A stretch of 64,000 nucleotides of DNA, from positions 29,089,598 to 29,153,597 of the forward strand of contig OY855903.1 in NCBI GenBank assembly GCA_963693305.1. The letters are read 5' to 3'. This document shows positions 34,283 through 41,511 of this stretch, in pieces. The DNA comes from Meandrina meandrites (Eukaryota; Cnidaria; Anthozoa; Scleractinia; Meandrinidae). Below the pieces are notes generated by a model. The model was not told where the DNA came from and ran no database searches. It saw only the letters and a program-made list of their open reading frames with translations. Within the stretch, counting starts at the first letter, position 1. Each line of letters starts with the position of its first letter. The position numbers and the translations under genes were made by a program.

Positions 34283-34416
34283 GCTTGGCGTCTATACAGG
34301 CGGGCAACACTTCACTGAAGCTGAAAAAACAGGTCAAGCAGATTTTGGGGTTGCTGGTAAAGCTAAAGGAAATAACACAAAAAGAAGCCCACAAAATTTT
34401 GAGTAATATTATATAA
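34228..34416 (+). CDS. Overlapping frame carrying a likely displaced C-terminal domain (62 aa)
   Basis: Begins with ATG inside the preceding gene, in the -1 frame, and encodes a compact helical segment with DPNALVERL, LASIQAGNTS and KEITQKEAHKIL. This pattern resembles the C-terminal end I recall for the corresponding protein in other Mavericks, so either a one-base indel separated it from the upstream gene or it is made by frameshifting or separate initiation. No perfect slippery heptamer was seen in the overlap. It ends 5 bp before the next gene's box-proximal ATG. Confidence 0.45.
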   Translation: MEGSGSVDPNALVERLHLSLASIQAGNTSLKLKKQVKQILGLLVKLKEITQKEAHKILSNII

Positions 34417-34421
34417 GCAAC

Positions 34422-35201
34422 ATGTCAACCCATTTCCATTTCAACCTGTTGCTCGACTCGCAGCTGGCCAAACAAAACAACGCCAACAGCAAGTCACATG
34501 ACTTTACAATTAACTTTGACCCGCCAATCGCTTTAGATCCCTACAAAACATACAGGGCGGCGTTAAATGAGCTGGTATCCATGTCTTATTCGTGGTACAA
34601 CATCGCAAAACGATACAACAACAACGAATTCAAATGGCGGAAAAAAACAGAGAACTGGAAAACCGTGACAATTCCGGACGGAATGTATAATTACAAAGAC
34701 CTCAACACCACCATTCAGTCACTAATCGGAAGAGTGGATCCCAAGGATGAAAAATCCAAGTTTATTGTCAAGATGTATTTTCACAGCACAACGTATCGGG
34801 CGGTCATTTTGTTGCAGGACGGCTACGAGCTTGACCTAAGCGAAGGAGAATTCGGCGCGCTGCTGGGTTTTGACAAGAAAACAATAGACGGGGCGAACAA
34901 TAGGAGCGACCGCGTCCCAAATATAACAAGAGGCGTCGACTGGATCTACATCCATTGTGACCTCATTACAAGGGCCGTGGACAACATCGGGGGTGACGTT
35001 ATGTTCTCTTTTTCAACCGCTGAACTCTCAGTCAGCTACCCCTTTTCAAAAGAGCCCCGCCGTCTCTTGTGGCACCCGGCAAATAAAAATAGAATCAATG
35101 CGATAAACATAAAGATCACGGACGGGCGCAACAACATTATAGATCTGAATGACCAAGACGTGGCTTTAAGCATCATCATCGAAGAAGAAAAAGAAAAATA
35201 A
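34422..35201 (+). CDS. Penton/minor capsid protein (259 aa)
   Basis: Contains the IPDGMYNYKDLNTTIQ segment characteristic of Polinton minor capsid (penton, single jelly roll) proteins, a KTYRAALNELVSMSYSW block near the start and beta-rich sequence throughout, with a REVAL-like hydrophobic core and a DVALSIIIEEE end. The length fits the family. The ATTATATAAG box lies at 34,408-34,417, 4 bp before the ATG. The family forms capsid vertices with the major capsid protein. Assignment rests on these motifs and on its position between the ATPase and major capsid genes. Confidence 0.8.
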   Translation: MSTHFHFNLLLDSQLAKQNNANSKSHDFTINFDPPIALDPYKTYRAALNELVSMSYSWYNIAKRYNNNEFKWRKKTENWKTVTIPDGMYNYKDLNTTIQSLIGRVDPKDEKSKFIVKMYFHSTTYRAVILLQDGYELDLSEGEFGALLGFDKKTIDGANNRSDRVPNITRGVDWIYIHCDLITRAVDNIGGDVMFSFSTAELSVSYPFSKEPRRLLWHPANKNRINAINIKITDGRNNIIDLNDQDVALSIIIEEEKEK

Positions 35202-35220
35202 TTTACACATAAGTATAATA

Positions 35221-35685
35221 ATGAATCATCCGAGCGAGTGGGCGAGATATTATGACGCGCCGAAGGGAACATATAGATACAAACACAAAGGTACGGGGGT
35301 TGTTAGAGACACCCTGATGAATATAGGAAAGCGGTTCAAAAAGAAGGTCACCCGTCAGACGTTGAAGAAGGCTGTAAATGAAGCCTCGAAGCAAATGCTG
35401 AAAAAAGCGGCAGAAAAAGCAGAAGAAAAAGCGGCTGACAAGATACAAGCCGTTTTGCGAAGTGGGGTTAGCAACTCAGTTGCTGATCCACGCCCCAAGA
35501 GTAAGCGGGGAAGTAAAAAGGCGACCTCACTTAGTACCGAGTCGCAGCAAAAACTGAAGAAGATGCTAAGTGGGGTAGTACCTAAAACTAAACTAAGCGG
35601 AGATTCGCGGAAAAAGTTGAACCAGATTTTAAACGCGGGTCGGGCAGCAAAGTTGAAAGTAAATCAATATTTGGCGGAAAATTAA
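35221..35685 (+). CDS. Basic, Lys-rich core-like protein (154 aa)
   Basis: Very basic, with a helical KRFKKKVTRQTLKKAVNEA segment, an Ala/Lys-rich coiled-coil-like stretch and Ser/Lys-rich linkers. A GCAACTCAGTTGC palindrome is embedded in frame at 35,471-35,483. Composition and placement between the two capsid genes suggest a DNA-condensing or internal virion protein comparable in role, not demonstrably in ancestry, to adenoviral core proteins. No motif proves this. Confidence 0.6.
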   Translation: MNHPSEWARYYDAPKGTYRYKHKGTGVVRDTLMNIGKRFKKKVTRQTLKKAVNEASKQMLKKAAEKAEEKAADKIQAVLRSGVSNSVADPRPKSKRGSKKATSLSTESQQKLKKMLSGVVPKTKLSGDSRKKLNQILNAGRAAKLKVNQYLAEN

Positions 35686-35718
35686 AATAATTTTTTTAAA
35701 AGATATATAGGACGCAAG

Positions 35719-36984
35719 ATGTTCAGAAGCCACAGGCATTTGGAAAAAACAGAGTATGTTCGTATCGGGTTAGACAAACCGATCACTATCCCGGGTAACA
35801 ATCAGCACCAGGTAAAAACAAACTATACATTCACACTCACCGACCGAGACAACTGGTTTGACTGGTATAACGCCTACTTCCGGGCTGATTTCACTTTCGA
35901 GGCAACCGCGGATGGCGCAGCAGTTGCGGGGGACGCCCGGTCAGCGCCCATTAACGGCTCATTTTCACTGATAAACAAACTTGTGGTAAAATCATCAGGC
36001 AAAAACATTTACAACGTAGACAACATTCACAAGTTAATATTCATCAAAAACTTGTTGGATTTTTCTGATGACTTTGCGAGGAGTGCGGCAAAAAATCAGT
36101 TTTGGTATTTGGACACAACGAATAGCAATGTAACGGCCGCCGCTGCCACCAACCAAGGAATCAGACAAAGGGGCTTGCTTGCCCACGCCGGCCTCACGGT
36201 TGAAACCCTCATACCGCTTAACAGGTACTCATTCTTCGAGGAGCTGAGTGACAAGCTTCTTCCCCCCATGCAGCTGGAGTTCGAAATTGAGCTACAACCG
36301 GATGCAGAGCTGATTTGGCAAAACGATGGCACAGATCGTAGGGTAGTGGTGAGAAACCTTGAGCTGTGGGTTCCAATGCTGCGTTTCACCAGCGAAGGAC
36401 AGAAGCTCGCAAACGAAAACTTTTTGAAACCTCAGAAATGGACGTACCTGAATGAAATGATCCAGCCCAGCCCCAGTCGGCGTGACGCTTTCGGTTCGTG
36501 GCAAATAAATCCCGGTCTAAAAGACGCAAAACATGTTTTCATTTTCATTCAACAGTCAAGGAAGAAGAACGCCTTGACTCAAAACCCCTACTTCTTTGAC
36601 ACCTTTGACATTGACGGAGACAATTCAGCCAAGCTAGCGACCTGGCGGCTGCAGTACGGCTCTTCGCAGTACTATCCGGAGCTGGACTACGACGAAAACT
36701 TCAAACTGCGCATTCTTAATGACTTAATGAACTACCGGTACCGCAAAAACGACTACAACACCGGTGTGCAGCTTCAGCCCAACAACTTCGAGACGCTGTA
36801 CCCAATAGTCTATTTTGACTTACGCGAAAACAAGGATAACATGACCAACGACCCGAAGCAGATGGTTTTCCACTACAGGCTCAACGAGGCGGCCAACGCG
36901 CAAGACTACACCATTTATGCAGGAATTTTGTACGAGTCCGAACTTGTTCTCAGGCAGGTGGGTAATGAGCTGGTGATGGTGTAA
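35719..36984 (+). CDS. Major capsid protein, double jelly roll (421 aa)
   Basis: Opens with an HLEKTEYVRIGLDKPI segment and an NYTFTLTDRDNWFDWYNAYF block, and carries LEFEIELQPDAELIW, NLELWVPMLRFTSEG and a C-terminal YTIYAGILYESELVL strand. These, with the length and position, match Polinton/adintovirus hexon-like major capsid proteins, whose trimers tile icosahedral capsids. The AGATATATAG box at 35,701-35,710 precedes the ATG by 8 bp. The frame is intact over its full length. I rate it as the best-supported structural gene of the element after PolB. Confidence 0.88.
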   Translation: MFRSHRHLEKTEYVRIGLDKPITIPGNNQHQVKTNYTFTLTDRDNWFDWYNAYFRADFTFEATADGAAVAGDARSAPINGSFSLINKLVVKSSGKNIYNVDNIHKLIFIKNLLDFSDDFARSAAKNQFWYLDTTNSNVTAAAATNQGIRQRGLLAHAGLTVETLIPLNRYSFFEELSDKLLPPMQLEFEIELQPDAELIWQNDGTDRRVVVRNLELWVPMLRFTSEGQKLANENFLKPQKWTYLNEMIQPSPSRRDAFGSWQINPGLKDAKHVFIFIQQSRKKNALTQNPYFFDTFDIDGDNSAKLATWRLQYGSSQYYPELDYDENFKLRILNDLMNYRYRKNDYNTGVQLQPNNFETLYPIVYFDLRENKDNMTNDPKQMVFHYRLNEAANAQDYTIYAGILYESELVLRQVGNELVMV

Positions 36985-37010
36985 AATAATTTTTGTATGA
37001 AATATAAGAG

Positions 37011-37397
37011 ATGACGACTTACTATCCGCACAAGATTTCACTTTCAGACGGGCAGAAGGTAAGCCTCGCGCGGGCCTTTGGGCCAGGAGAAGCAGTTACG
37101 CTCAGATTTAAAAACGAGGCTATAACCGGCGGTAGCGACACTTTGCACTTGACCGCCAGGCAGATCAAAAAAATACAGCGCGCTATCAAAAACAAAACGG
37201 GCGTGGACATAGACATGAGCAAGACACAAATCAGACATGTGCGCAAGATGGCCGCGCAGGGGGCCGGCATGCGGGTAAAACCCCCAACAGGAGGAAAGGG
37301 AATGCGCATCAACCCTCCACCATATATGCATCCTCCACCATTTATTGGTTCTTGGGGTGACCAAAAAAAAAGCCTACCTTCGTTGATGTCCCCTTAA
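37011..37397 (+). CDS. Small virion-type protein with frameshift-prone end (128 aa)
   Basis: Begins 26 bp after the major capsid stop, with AAATATAAG 2 bp before the ATG. It has an LHLTARQIKKIQRAIKNKTGV segment and an SKTQIRHVRKM helix typical of a small basic protein that follows the capsid gene in Mavericks, then a Gly/Pro-rich region (MRINPPPYMHPPPFIGSW). Near its end the in-frame codons CAA AAA AAA AGC contain the heptamer A AAA AAA at 37,364-37,370. A -1 slip there leads straight into the protease frame, so this protein may also exist as an N-terminal extension of the protease. It is likely a minor capsid or cement component (inference). Confidence 0.7.
   Translation: MTTYYPHKISLSDGQKVSLARAFGPGEAVTLRFKNEAITGGSDTLHLTARQIKKIQRAIKNKTGVDIDMSKTQIRHVRKMAAQGAGMRVKPPTGGKGMRINPPPYMHPPPFIGSWGDQKKSLPSLMSP
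37364..37370 (+). promoter_or_regulatory. Candidate -1 ribosomal frameshift site (A AAA AAA)
   Basis: The heptamer falls exactly in the X XXY YYZ register of the upstream frame. The -1 frame continues without a stop through the whole protease, which has no usable ATG of its own before the catalytic domain. An indel in this A9 run is the alternative explanation. Confidence 0.5.
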
Positions 37398-37861
37398 CTG
37401 ATTATGACTTGCAGCGGTGGTGCCAATACTTGAAAATCCCCATCAAAGGTATATTTGCGAGAGACGAGATCCACGTGAAAAACCACTCCCCTTGTATAAT
37501 CAACATGGATGATCTGGGAGGGCCAGGCACCCATTGGGTATGCTGCTGGGGATCAGCAACTGAGTTGCTACCTGGGGGTGTGGGGTTAACCCCACCGGAA
37601 TACTTTGACTCTTTCGGTTTACCTCCGGCCGCGGAATGGGAAATTGAGTTGATTCTTGAAGGTAAAAAGACCTTTCTCCGGAATGACAACCAGCTTCAGT
37701 GGGAATCCAGTGTGCGCTGCGGCTACTACTGTTTGCTTTTCCTGAATGAACGGCACCGCGGGCGTACATTTCAAGACATTTTGAACATGTTTTCAGAAAA
37801 TACACACGCCAACGAGGCTGTGGTGAAGGATTATTTTACACAGTGGGGTATCAGCAACTGA
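37370..37861 (+). CDS. Adenain-like cysteine protease
   Basis: The frame is open from 37,361 but lacks an ATG until well inside the domain; the conserved-looking N-terminal DYDLQRWCQYLKI block around 37,400-37,430 lies before any ATG. Catalytic residues are visible, numbering from the Leu (TTG) codon at 37,409: His42 in GTHWV, Asp67 in YFDSFG, a Gln at 95 or 97 and Cys104 in RCGYYCL, the order found in adenovirus proteases (family C5). A palindromic repeat inserts about 15 residues between GTHWVCCWG and the Asp strand. The family matures capsid proteins inside particles. A second palindrome overlaps the stop codon. Translation probably depends on the upstream gene by -1 frameshifting; otherwise the gene is damaged. 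Confidence 0.85.
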   Translation, partial: KPTFVDVPLTDYDLQRWCQYLKIPIKGIFARDEIHVKNHSPCIINMDDLGGPGTHWVCCWGSATELLPGGVGLTPPEYFDSFGLPPAAEWEIELILEGKKTFLRNDNQLQWESSVRCGYYCLLFLNERHRGRTFQDILNMFSENTHANEAVVKDYFTQWGISN

Positions 37862-37904
37862 GTTGCTCCCCACAACCCCATGAATTTTTGGTTAATTATA
37901 TAAG

Positions 37905-38480
37905 ATGGATGTTTACTGTGTGAAAGAAAAGCGCTTCACACCTAATGTGGTGGGAAGTGAAACATTTGCAACCGCAAGAAATGGTAAAAGGTTGCTTAAA
38001 GTAAAATGTGCTAGCTGCGGCATTACCAAGACAAGATTTGTCAGTGCTCAAGAAGGAGGTAATATTTTGGATCCAATATTTAAGTGGACCAGAAGTGGTT
38101 TACCCAAAAAGAAGAGAGAAGAACTTGCACGCGCTGAAAAAAGAATGTTCGGAGGTGGAGTAGTGGGGGTACCCCACACCCCTAGTGGAAGTGGAGTTTT
38201 TGATACAGCAGCTGAAGCTTTCTTTGAGTACGGAGTTCCTTATTTAGCCAAACAGGGTGTTAAACAAGGAAGATACTTTGCAAGCGAGTTTATGAGACAA
38301 CCAGAGTATCAGAAGAAGTTAGCCAATAAAGCCAAACCAATCGCGAGAAAAGCTGTTAATTACACAATTGATGCTTTGTCTGGGGATTTGTTGACTAAAG
38401 CCTCAAACAGATTAAGACCAAAAGATATGATACCGGGAAATAAGTTGAAAGGCGGGTGTCACACAGCGGGTAGCGACTAA
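37905..38480 (+). CDS. Zinc-ribbon-like N-terminus plus basic tail, virion-type protein (191 aa)
   Basis: An ATTATATAAG box abuts the ATG. The N-terminal 45 residues (YCVKEKRFTPN and KCASCGITKTRF; Cys5, Cys35, Cys38) resemble a small zinc-ribbon domain of the YCVKC type (DUF5679-like) but with one expected Cys replaced by Glu. The same module opens the next gene. The remainder is helical and Lys/Arg-rich. MFGG-G at residues 81-85 and LKGG-C at 181-185 match the adenain cleavage pattern (M/I/L)-X-G-G-X, so it could be processed by the neighbouring protease. Palindromic repeats lie at 38,163-38,177 and over the stop codon. Function inferred as internal virion protein. Confidence 0.65.
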   Translation: MDVYCVKEKRFTPNVVGSETFATARNGKRLLKVKCASCGITKTRFVSAQEGGNILDPIFKWTRSGLPKKKREELARAEKRMFGGGVVGVPHTPSGSGVFDTAAEAFFEYGVPYLAKQGVKQGRYFASEFMRQPEYQKKLANKAKPIARKAVNYTIDALSGDLLTKASNRLRPKDMIPGNKLKGGCHTAGSD

Positions 38481-38517
38481 GTTGCTGATACCCGAGAATT
38501 TTCTTTAATTATATAAG

Positions 38518-39141
38518 ATGGAGGTATACTGCGTGAAGGAAAAGCGTTTCACACCCAACGTACCGGGAAGTGAAAAAAACACTACCACAAAAAATGGTAG
38601 AAGAATGTTAAAAGTAAAATGCGCAAGTTGTGGCATTACCAAGACACGGTTTTTTAGTGGGGGTACCCAACGTGGTGGTAATTATGATATGAGAATTTAT
38701 GCGGGTAATCGAGTAGATGACCCAACAAACCCTCTTTACCAACGTGGTGGGGCTTTTGATTTGCATAAAGCTATTGGCAAGCTGCCTAAGCCAAAAAAGG
38801 GGTGGACGCTTCCTGGTCATAACTACACAGGACCGTACAATCCTCTTGAAAAACAGCTTTCTTACGACCCCAAGACGGGAAAGATCTTGAAGATATATCA
38901 GCAACCAACAGGCGCCACGGACGCAGTTTCAATGCAGCATGACGTTGATTATGCCGTCTGTGCAGGCAAGAAAAATGAGAAAGGCTGCAAACATGATGCA
39001 GACAAAAAAATGGTGAAGGCGCTTGACGCTATTCCCAAAAACAAACGGCAATGGGGTCACGCCGCGGCGCGCAACGCAATCAGCTCGAAGCAAAAAGTAG
39101 GATTGGGTGTCGGTGAAACGATCAATGAACAAATCGGGTAA
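38518..39141 (+). CDS. Parvovirus-type phospholipase A2 domain protein (207 aa)
   Basis: The ATTATATAAG box again abuts the ATG. Residues 1-45 repeat the zinc-ribbon-like module of the preceding gene. From about residue 92 a phospholipase A2 domain of the parvovirus VP1-unique type is clear: PGHNYTGPYNPL (calcium loop, residues 99-110, with one Gly of the usual YxGPGN replaced by Tyr) and QHDVDYAVC (catalytic His141-Asp142, Tyr145), then a KHDADKKMVKAL helix with a second Asp. In parvoviruses this activity breaches endosomal membranes during entry; PLA2-like domains are also described in adintoviruses. A TAA at 39,139-39,141 ends the protein, yet the same frame stays open to 39,375. Confidence 0.82.
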   Translation: MEVYCVKEKRFTPNVPGSEKNTTTKNGRRMLKVKCASCGITKTRFFSGGTQRGGNYDMRIYAGNRVDDPTNPLYQRGGAFDLHKAIGKLPKPKKGWTLPGHNYTGPYNPLEKQLSYDPKTGKILKIYQQPTGATDAVSMQHDVDYAVCAGKKNEKGCKHDADKKMVKALDAIPKNKRQWGHAAARNAISSKQKVGLGVGETINEQIG

Positions 39142-39375
39142 AAGATCCCCGGCTTTCAACAGTCTCAAGATGTGGCTGCTGCAATCATGGCTATCACAGG
39201 TGGTGATAAGGATTTGTTTAAAAAGTATTGGAGTGGTGACATTGCCAAGGGGGCGTTTAACACAAAAACCGGTCTGTTCAGCAAAAAGTTTTGGACACAC
39301 CCTAAAAATACAACTGGTCCATGTAATCGGATTGTATATAAAAATGGAAAATGGCATAACCAATATTGCGATTAG
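39142..39375 (+). pseudogene. In-frame open continuation after the phospholipase gene stop
   Basis: The frame of the phospholipase protein continues for 77 codons past its TAA until a TAG, encoding an Ala-rich helix and an ITGGDKDLFKKYWSGD segment that looks like real protein. It may be a lost C-terminal part separated by one nonsense change, a readthrough extension, or a separately started small protein (ATG at 39,172). Confidence 0.4.
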
Positions 39376-39406
39376 ATTACACATTTTTTAAACACATATA
39401 TAGGAA

Positions 39407-39931
39407 ATGGATTCTGCATCAAAATTCAGGCGGGCTGAAATAGAATTGATAAAGACGAATTTGGAAAACCAGTTGGTGCACTACTACGAAACCTCAGCCA
39501 AATTCAAACGGTGGCACACACGTTGCCAAACGGTATGTGCATTTACAGGCGGAGTCGCTACCATTCTTACCGGCTCTGGGCTCGCCGCTTCTCTTTCTGC
39601 GGTTGGCGTTGCTGTTGGCGGTCCTTTAATCGCAACTGCCACCTTGTTTTCATTGGTGTCAACCTCCTGCATGGTCGCCATCAAATTTTTCCTGCGGAAA
39701 GCGAGAAAACACGAAAAAATACAGACCCTGGCTGAAGCTACGCTGAGCACGATCAACTCTCTCATATCAACCGCTCTTGAAGATGGTGTAATCTCTGACG
39801 GTGAGTACCAAGATATTGTGAAAAAGTACAACACCTTTACTACTGCAAAGACAAAACTGCGTTTTTCAAACCACACTGACGGTGGAGTGGGGGTAAAGGT
39901 TAACAGAACATCTAAGTCAACTGCTGTTTAA
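39407..39931 (+). CDS. Small membrane protein of the provirus (174 aa)
   Basis: A CATATATAGG box precedes the ATG. The N-terminal helix is amphipathic and charged. Residues about 45-90 form a long Gly/Ala/Val/Thr-rich hydrophobic hairpin (AFTGGVATILTGSGLAAS ... VGGPLIATATLFSLV) that could cross a membrane twice. A basic KFFLRKARKHEK segment and a helical SLISTALEDGVISDGEYQ region follow. I recall similar proteins in cnidarian Mavericks without an assigned function. It could act on membranes during entry or exit, which is inference. The last 20 bp overlap the convergent gene on the minus strand. Confidence 0.65.
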   Translation: MDSASKFRRAEIELIKTNLENQLVHYYETSAKFKRWHTRCQTVCAFTGGVATILTGSGLAASLSAVGVAVGGPLIATATLFSLVSTSCMVAIKFFLRKARKHEKIQTLAEATLSTINSLISTALEDGVISDGEYQDIVKKYNTFTTAKTKLRFSNHTDGGVGVKVNRTSKSTAV

Positions 39932-40493
39932 TCGCGGTGGTTAGCAACTCAGTTGCTGATACCTGATACCTGTAATAAATAATTTGTTTCAACATTTCTT
40001 CTCCCCACCATTCGTTGAAACTTTTATCCGCTTTATTTCTGGTTTGTCGCATCTTCGGCAATCTTTTCGTGAGCTTTTTCAGTATTGCATTTTTCGCCGG
40101 CCAATCTCTTGTTGAGACCTTTTGAAAATAGTTGTGTAAAAAACAAACGTAGTTACACGATCCGAGATTTACCTGCTTGAACTGGCAAATGACATTACCC
40201 AAAAAGGTCAACCCCATTTCGTCACCGACCTGTTCTAAAGAAATGCCGACTTTTTTTAGTACTGCAATTAAATACCATAATTTTGGTTTGGGAGGGTGGC
40301 TCATCTCTTCGTGGGGTAAACCCCACACCCCTTCGTGGTCGTAGAGGTCGTCAAGATCTTTTTCCGGCTTGATTTCTTTTATTTTTTTTATTAACTCTTC
40401 CTCCTCTTCCAGCAACATTTCGTTAAGCGTGGAGAGCAACTCAGTTGCAAATACCCCACCGTAAGGGTCACCCAAACTCATTTTTCCTGCCAT
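39912..40493 (-). CDS. Unknown provirus protein (193 aa)
   Basis: Start chosen at the ATG at 40,493 because a GTATATATG box lies immediately upstream on the minus strand; the frame opens slightly earlier. The N-terminal third is acidic (LLEEEEELIKKIKEI, EKDLDDLYDHEG). The middle has KPKLWYLIAVLKKVGI and a Cys-containing hydrophobic stretch, and a basic KKLTKRLPKMRQTRNKAD helix follows. No family recognised. Three palindromic repeats (40,436-40,448; 40,311-40,326; 39,944-39,956) fall inside the coding sequence, so a good fraction of the protein is repeat-derived. Confidence 0.6.
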   Translation of the reverse strand: MAGKMSLGDPYGGVFATELLSTLNEMLLEEEEELIKKIKEIKPEKDLDDLYDHEGVWGLPHEEMSHPPKPKLWYLIAVLKKVGISLEQVGDEMGLTFLGNVICQFKQVNLGSCNYVCFLHNYFQKVSTRDWPAKNAILKKLTKRLPKMRQTRNKADKSFNEWWGEEMLKQIIYYRYQVSATELLTTAIKQQLT

Positions 40494-40521
40494 GTATATA
40501 TGTCCGCGCATAATTATTTAA

Positions 40522-41511
40522 ATGGACAGAAAATTAGAGCGGCGTTACTACAGTCCACAAGGTTACTGGAAAGGTATCTCCGCCATTAAAAAATTAGCGG
40601 CTGCTGCAAAGGTTCCTGAAGTTGTTGCCAAAGAATGGTTGTTCAAACAGGCGCTTTGGCAGATCTACCTCCCCGCCCCGCGCTACATTCCTCGTCCAAA
40701 ATTCGACGTGCCTACACCCAACAAAGTGCATCAGGCGGACCTTCTTTTTCTGCCGCACGACAAAGTGGGCCGTAGCACTTACAAATACGCGCTTACCGTT
40801 GTTGATGTTGCTAGCAGATTCAAAGAAGCTCACCCCTTAACCTCCAAAGATTCTACTGAGGTTGCCAAAGCTTTTCAGACAATTTACACACGTGGACCTC
40901 TGAAGTGGCCGCAGATGTTGCAGGTTGATCCTGGGCGCGAATTTATGGGTGCTGTTACTAAAGAAATGGAGAATCACAAAACTTCCATCAGACGCGGCCA
41001 CCCTGAAATTCACCGTGACCAAGCTATCGTTGAACGTTTCAACCGTACCCTGGCTGAGCGCTTGTTCGGCCACCAGTACGCCATTGAAATGCGTCTGCCA
41101 GAGGGCCAGCGGTCTACGACGTGGGTAAAAAGGCTTCCCAAAGTTGTTTCTACTCTGAACAACCAAGTCACTCGATTGATTGGTATGAAGCCGGTTGTCG
41201 CTATAAAAGAAAAGGTTGTGACTTCCCAACCGTCAACTAAATATTTGAGACCTGTTGGTTTGAACGAAAAAAAGCTCCCACCCCTCGTTAATGTTAGGTA
41301 TTTGTACCAACCCGGTGAGCTTGAAGGTGGTGTTAAAAGAGCCACTGATCCAATCTGGTCTTTGAAAGTTTACAACCTTGAACGTTCTTTTGCCAAACCG
41401 AATCAGCCCGTTCTCTACTATTTACATGATGGACCCAAACGTGGATTTGTACGTGAAGAACTACTTGTTGTGCCTCCCAACACTACTCTTCCTCCAGCTA
41501 AAGCAAACTAA
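40522..41511 (+). CDS. Retroviral-type integrase (329 aa)
   Basis: Contains the rve core: HQADLLFLP (Asp73), LQVDPGREF (Asp136) and RDQAIVERFNRTL (Glu171), a D,D-34-E arrangement. The N-terminal part lacks an obvious HHCC finger but has a basic helical segment. The C-terminal part (VNVRYLYQPGEL ... KRGFVREELLVV) resembles an SH3 or chromodomain-like tail that could bind DNA or chromatin. The enzyme processes the ends and joins the element to host DNA with a 5-6 bp staggered cut, consistent with the CGTAT(A) duplication. Its stop overlaps by three bases the convergent polymerase stop. Frame intact. Confidence 0.93.
   Translation: MDRKLERRYYSPQGYWKGISAIKKLAAAAKVPEVVAKEWLFKQALWQIYLPAPRYIPRPKFDVPTPNKVHQADLLFLPHDKVGRSTYKYALTVVDVASRFKEAHPLTSKDSTEVAKAFQTIYTRGPLKWPQMLQVDPGREFMGAVTKEMENHKTSIRRGHPEIHRDQAIVERFNRTLAERLFGHQYAIEMRLPEGQRSTTWVKRLPKVVSTLNNQVTRLIGMKPVVAIKEKVVTSQPSTKYLRPVGLNEKKLPPLVNVRYLYQPGELEGGVKRATDPIWSLKVYNLERSFAKPNQPVLYYLHDGPKRGFVREELLVVPPNTTLPPAKAN

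Noticed and set aside
39107..39391. 94-codon frame overlapping the end of the phospholipase gene
   Set aside because: It overlaps in a different frame, and the same-frame continuation of the phospholipase gene has the more protein-like sequence.
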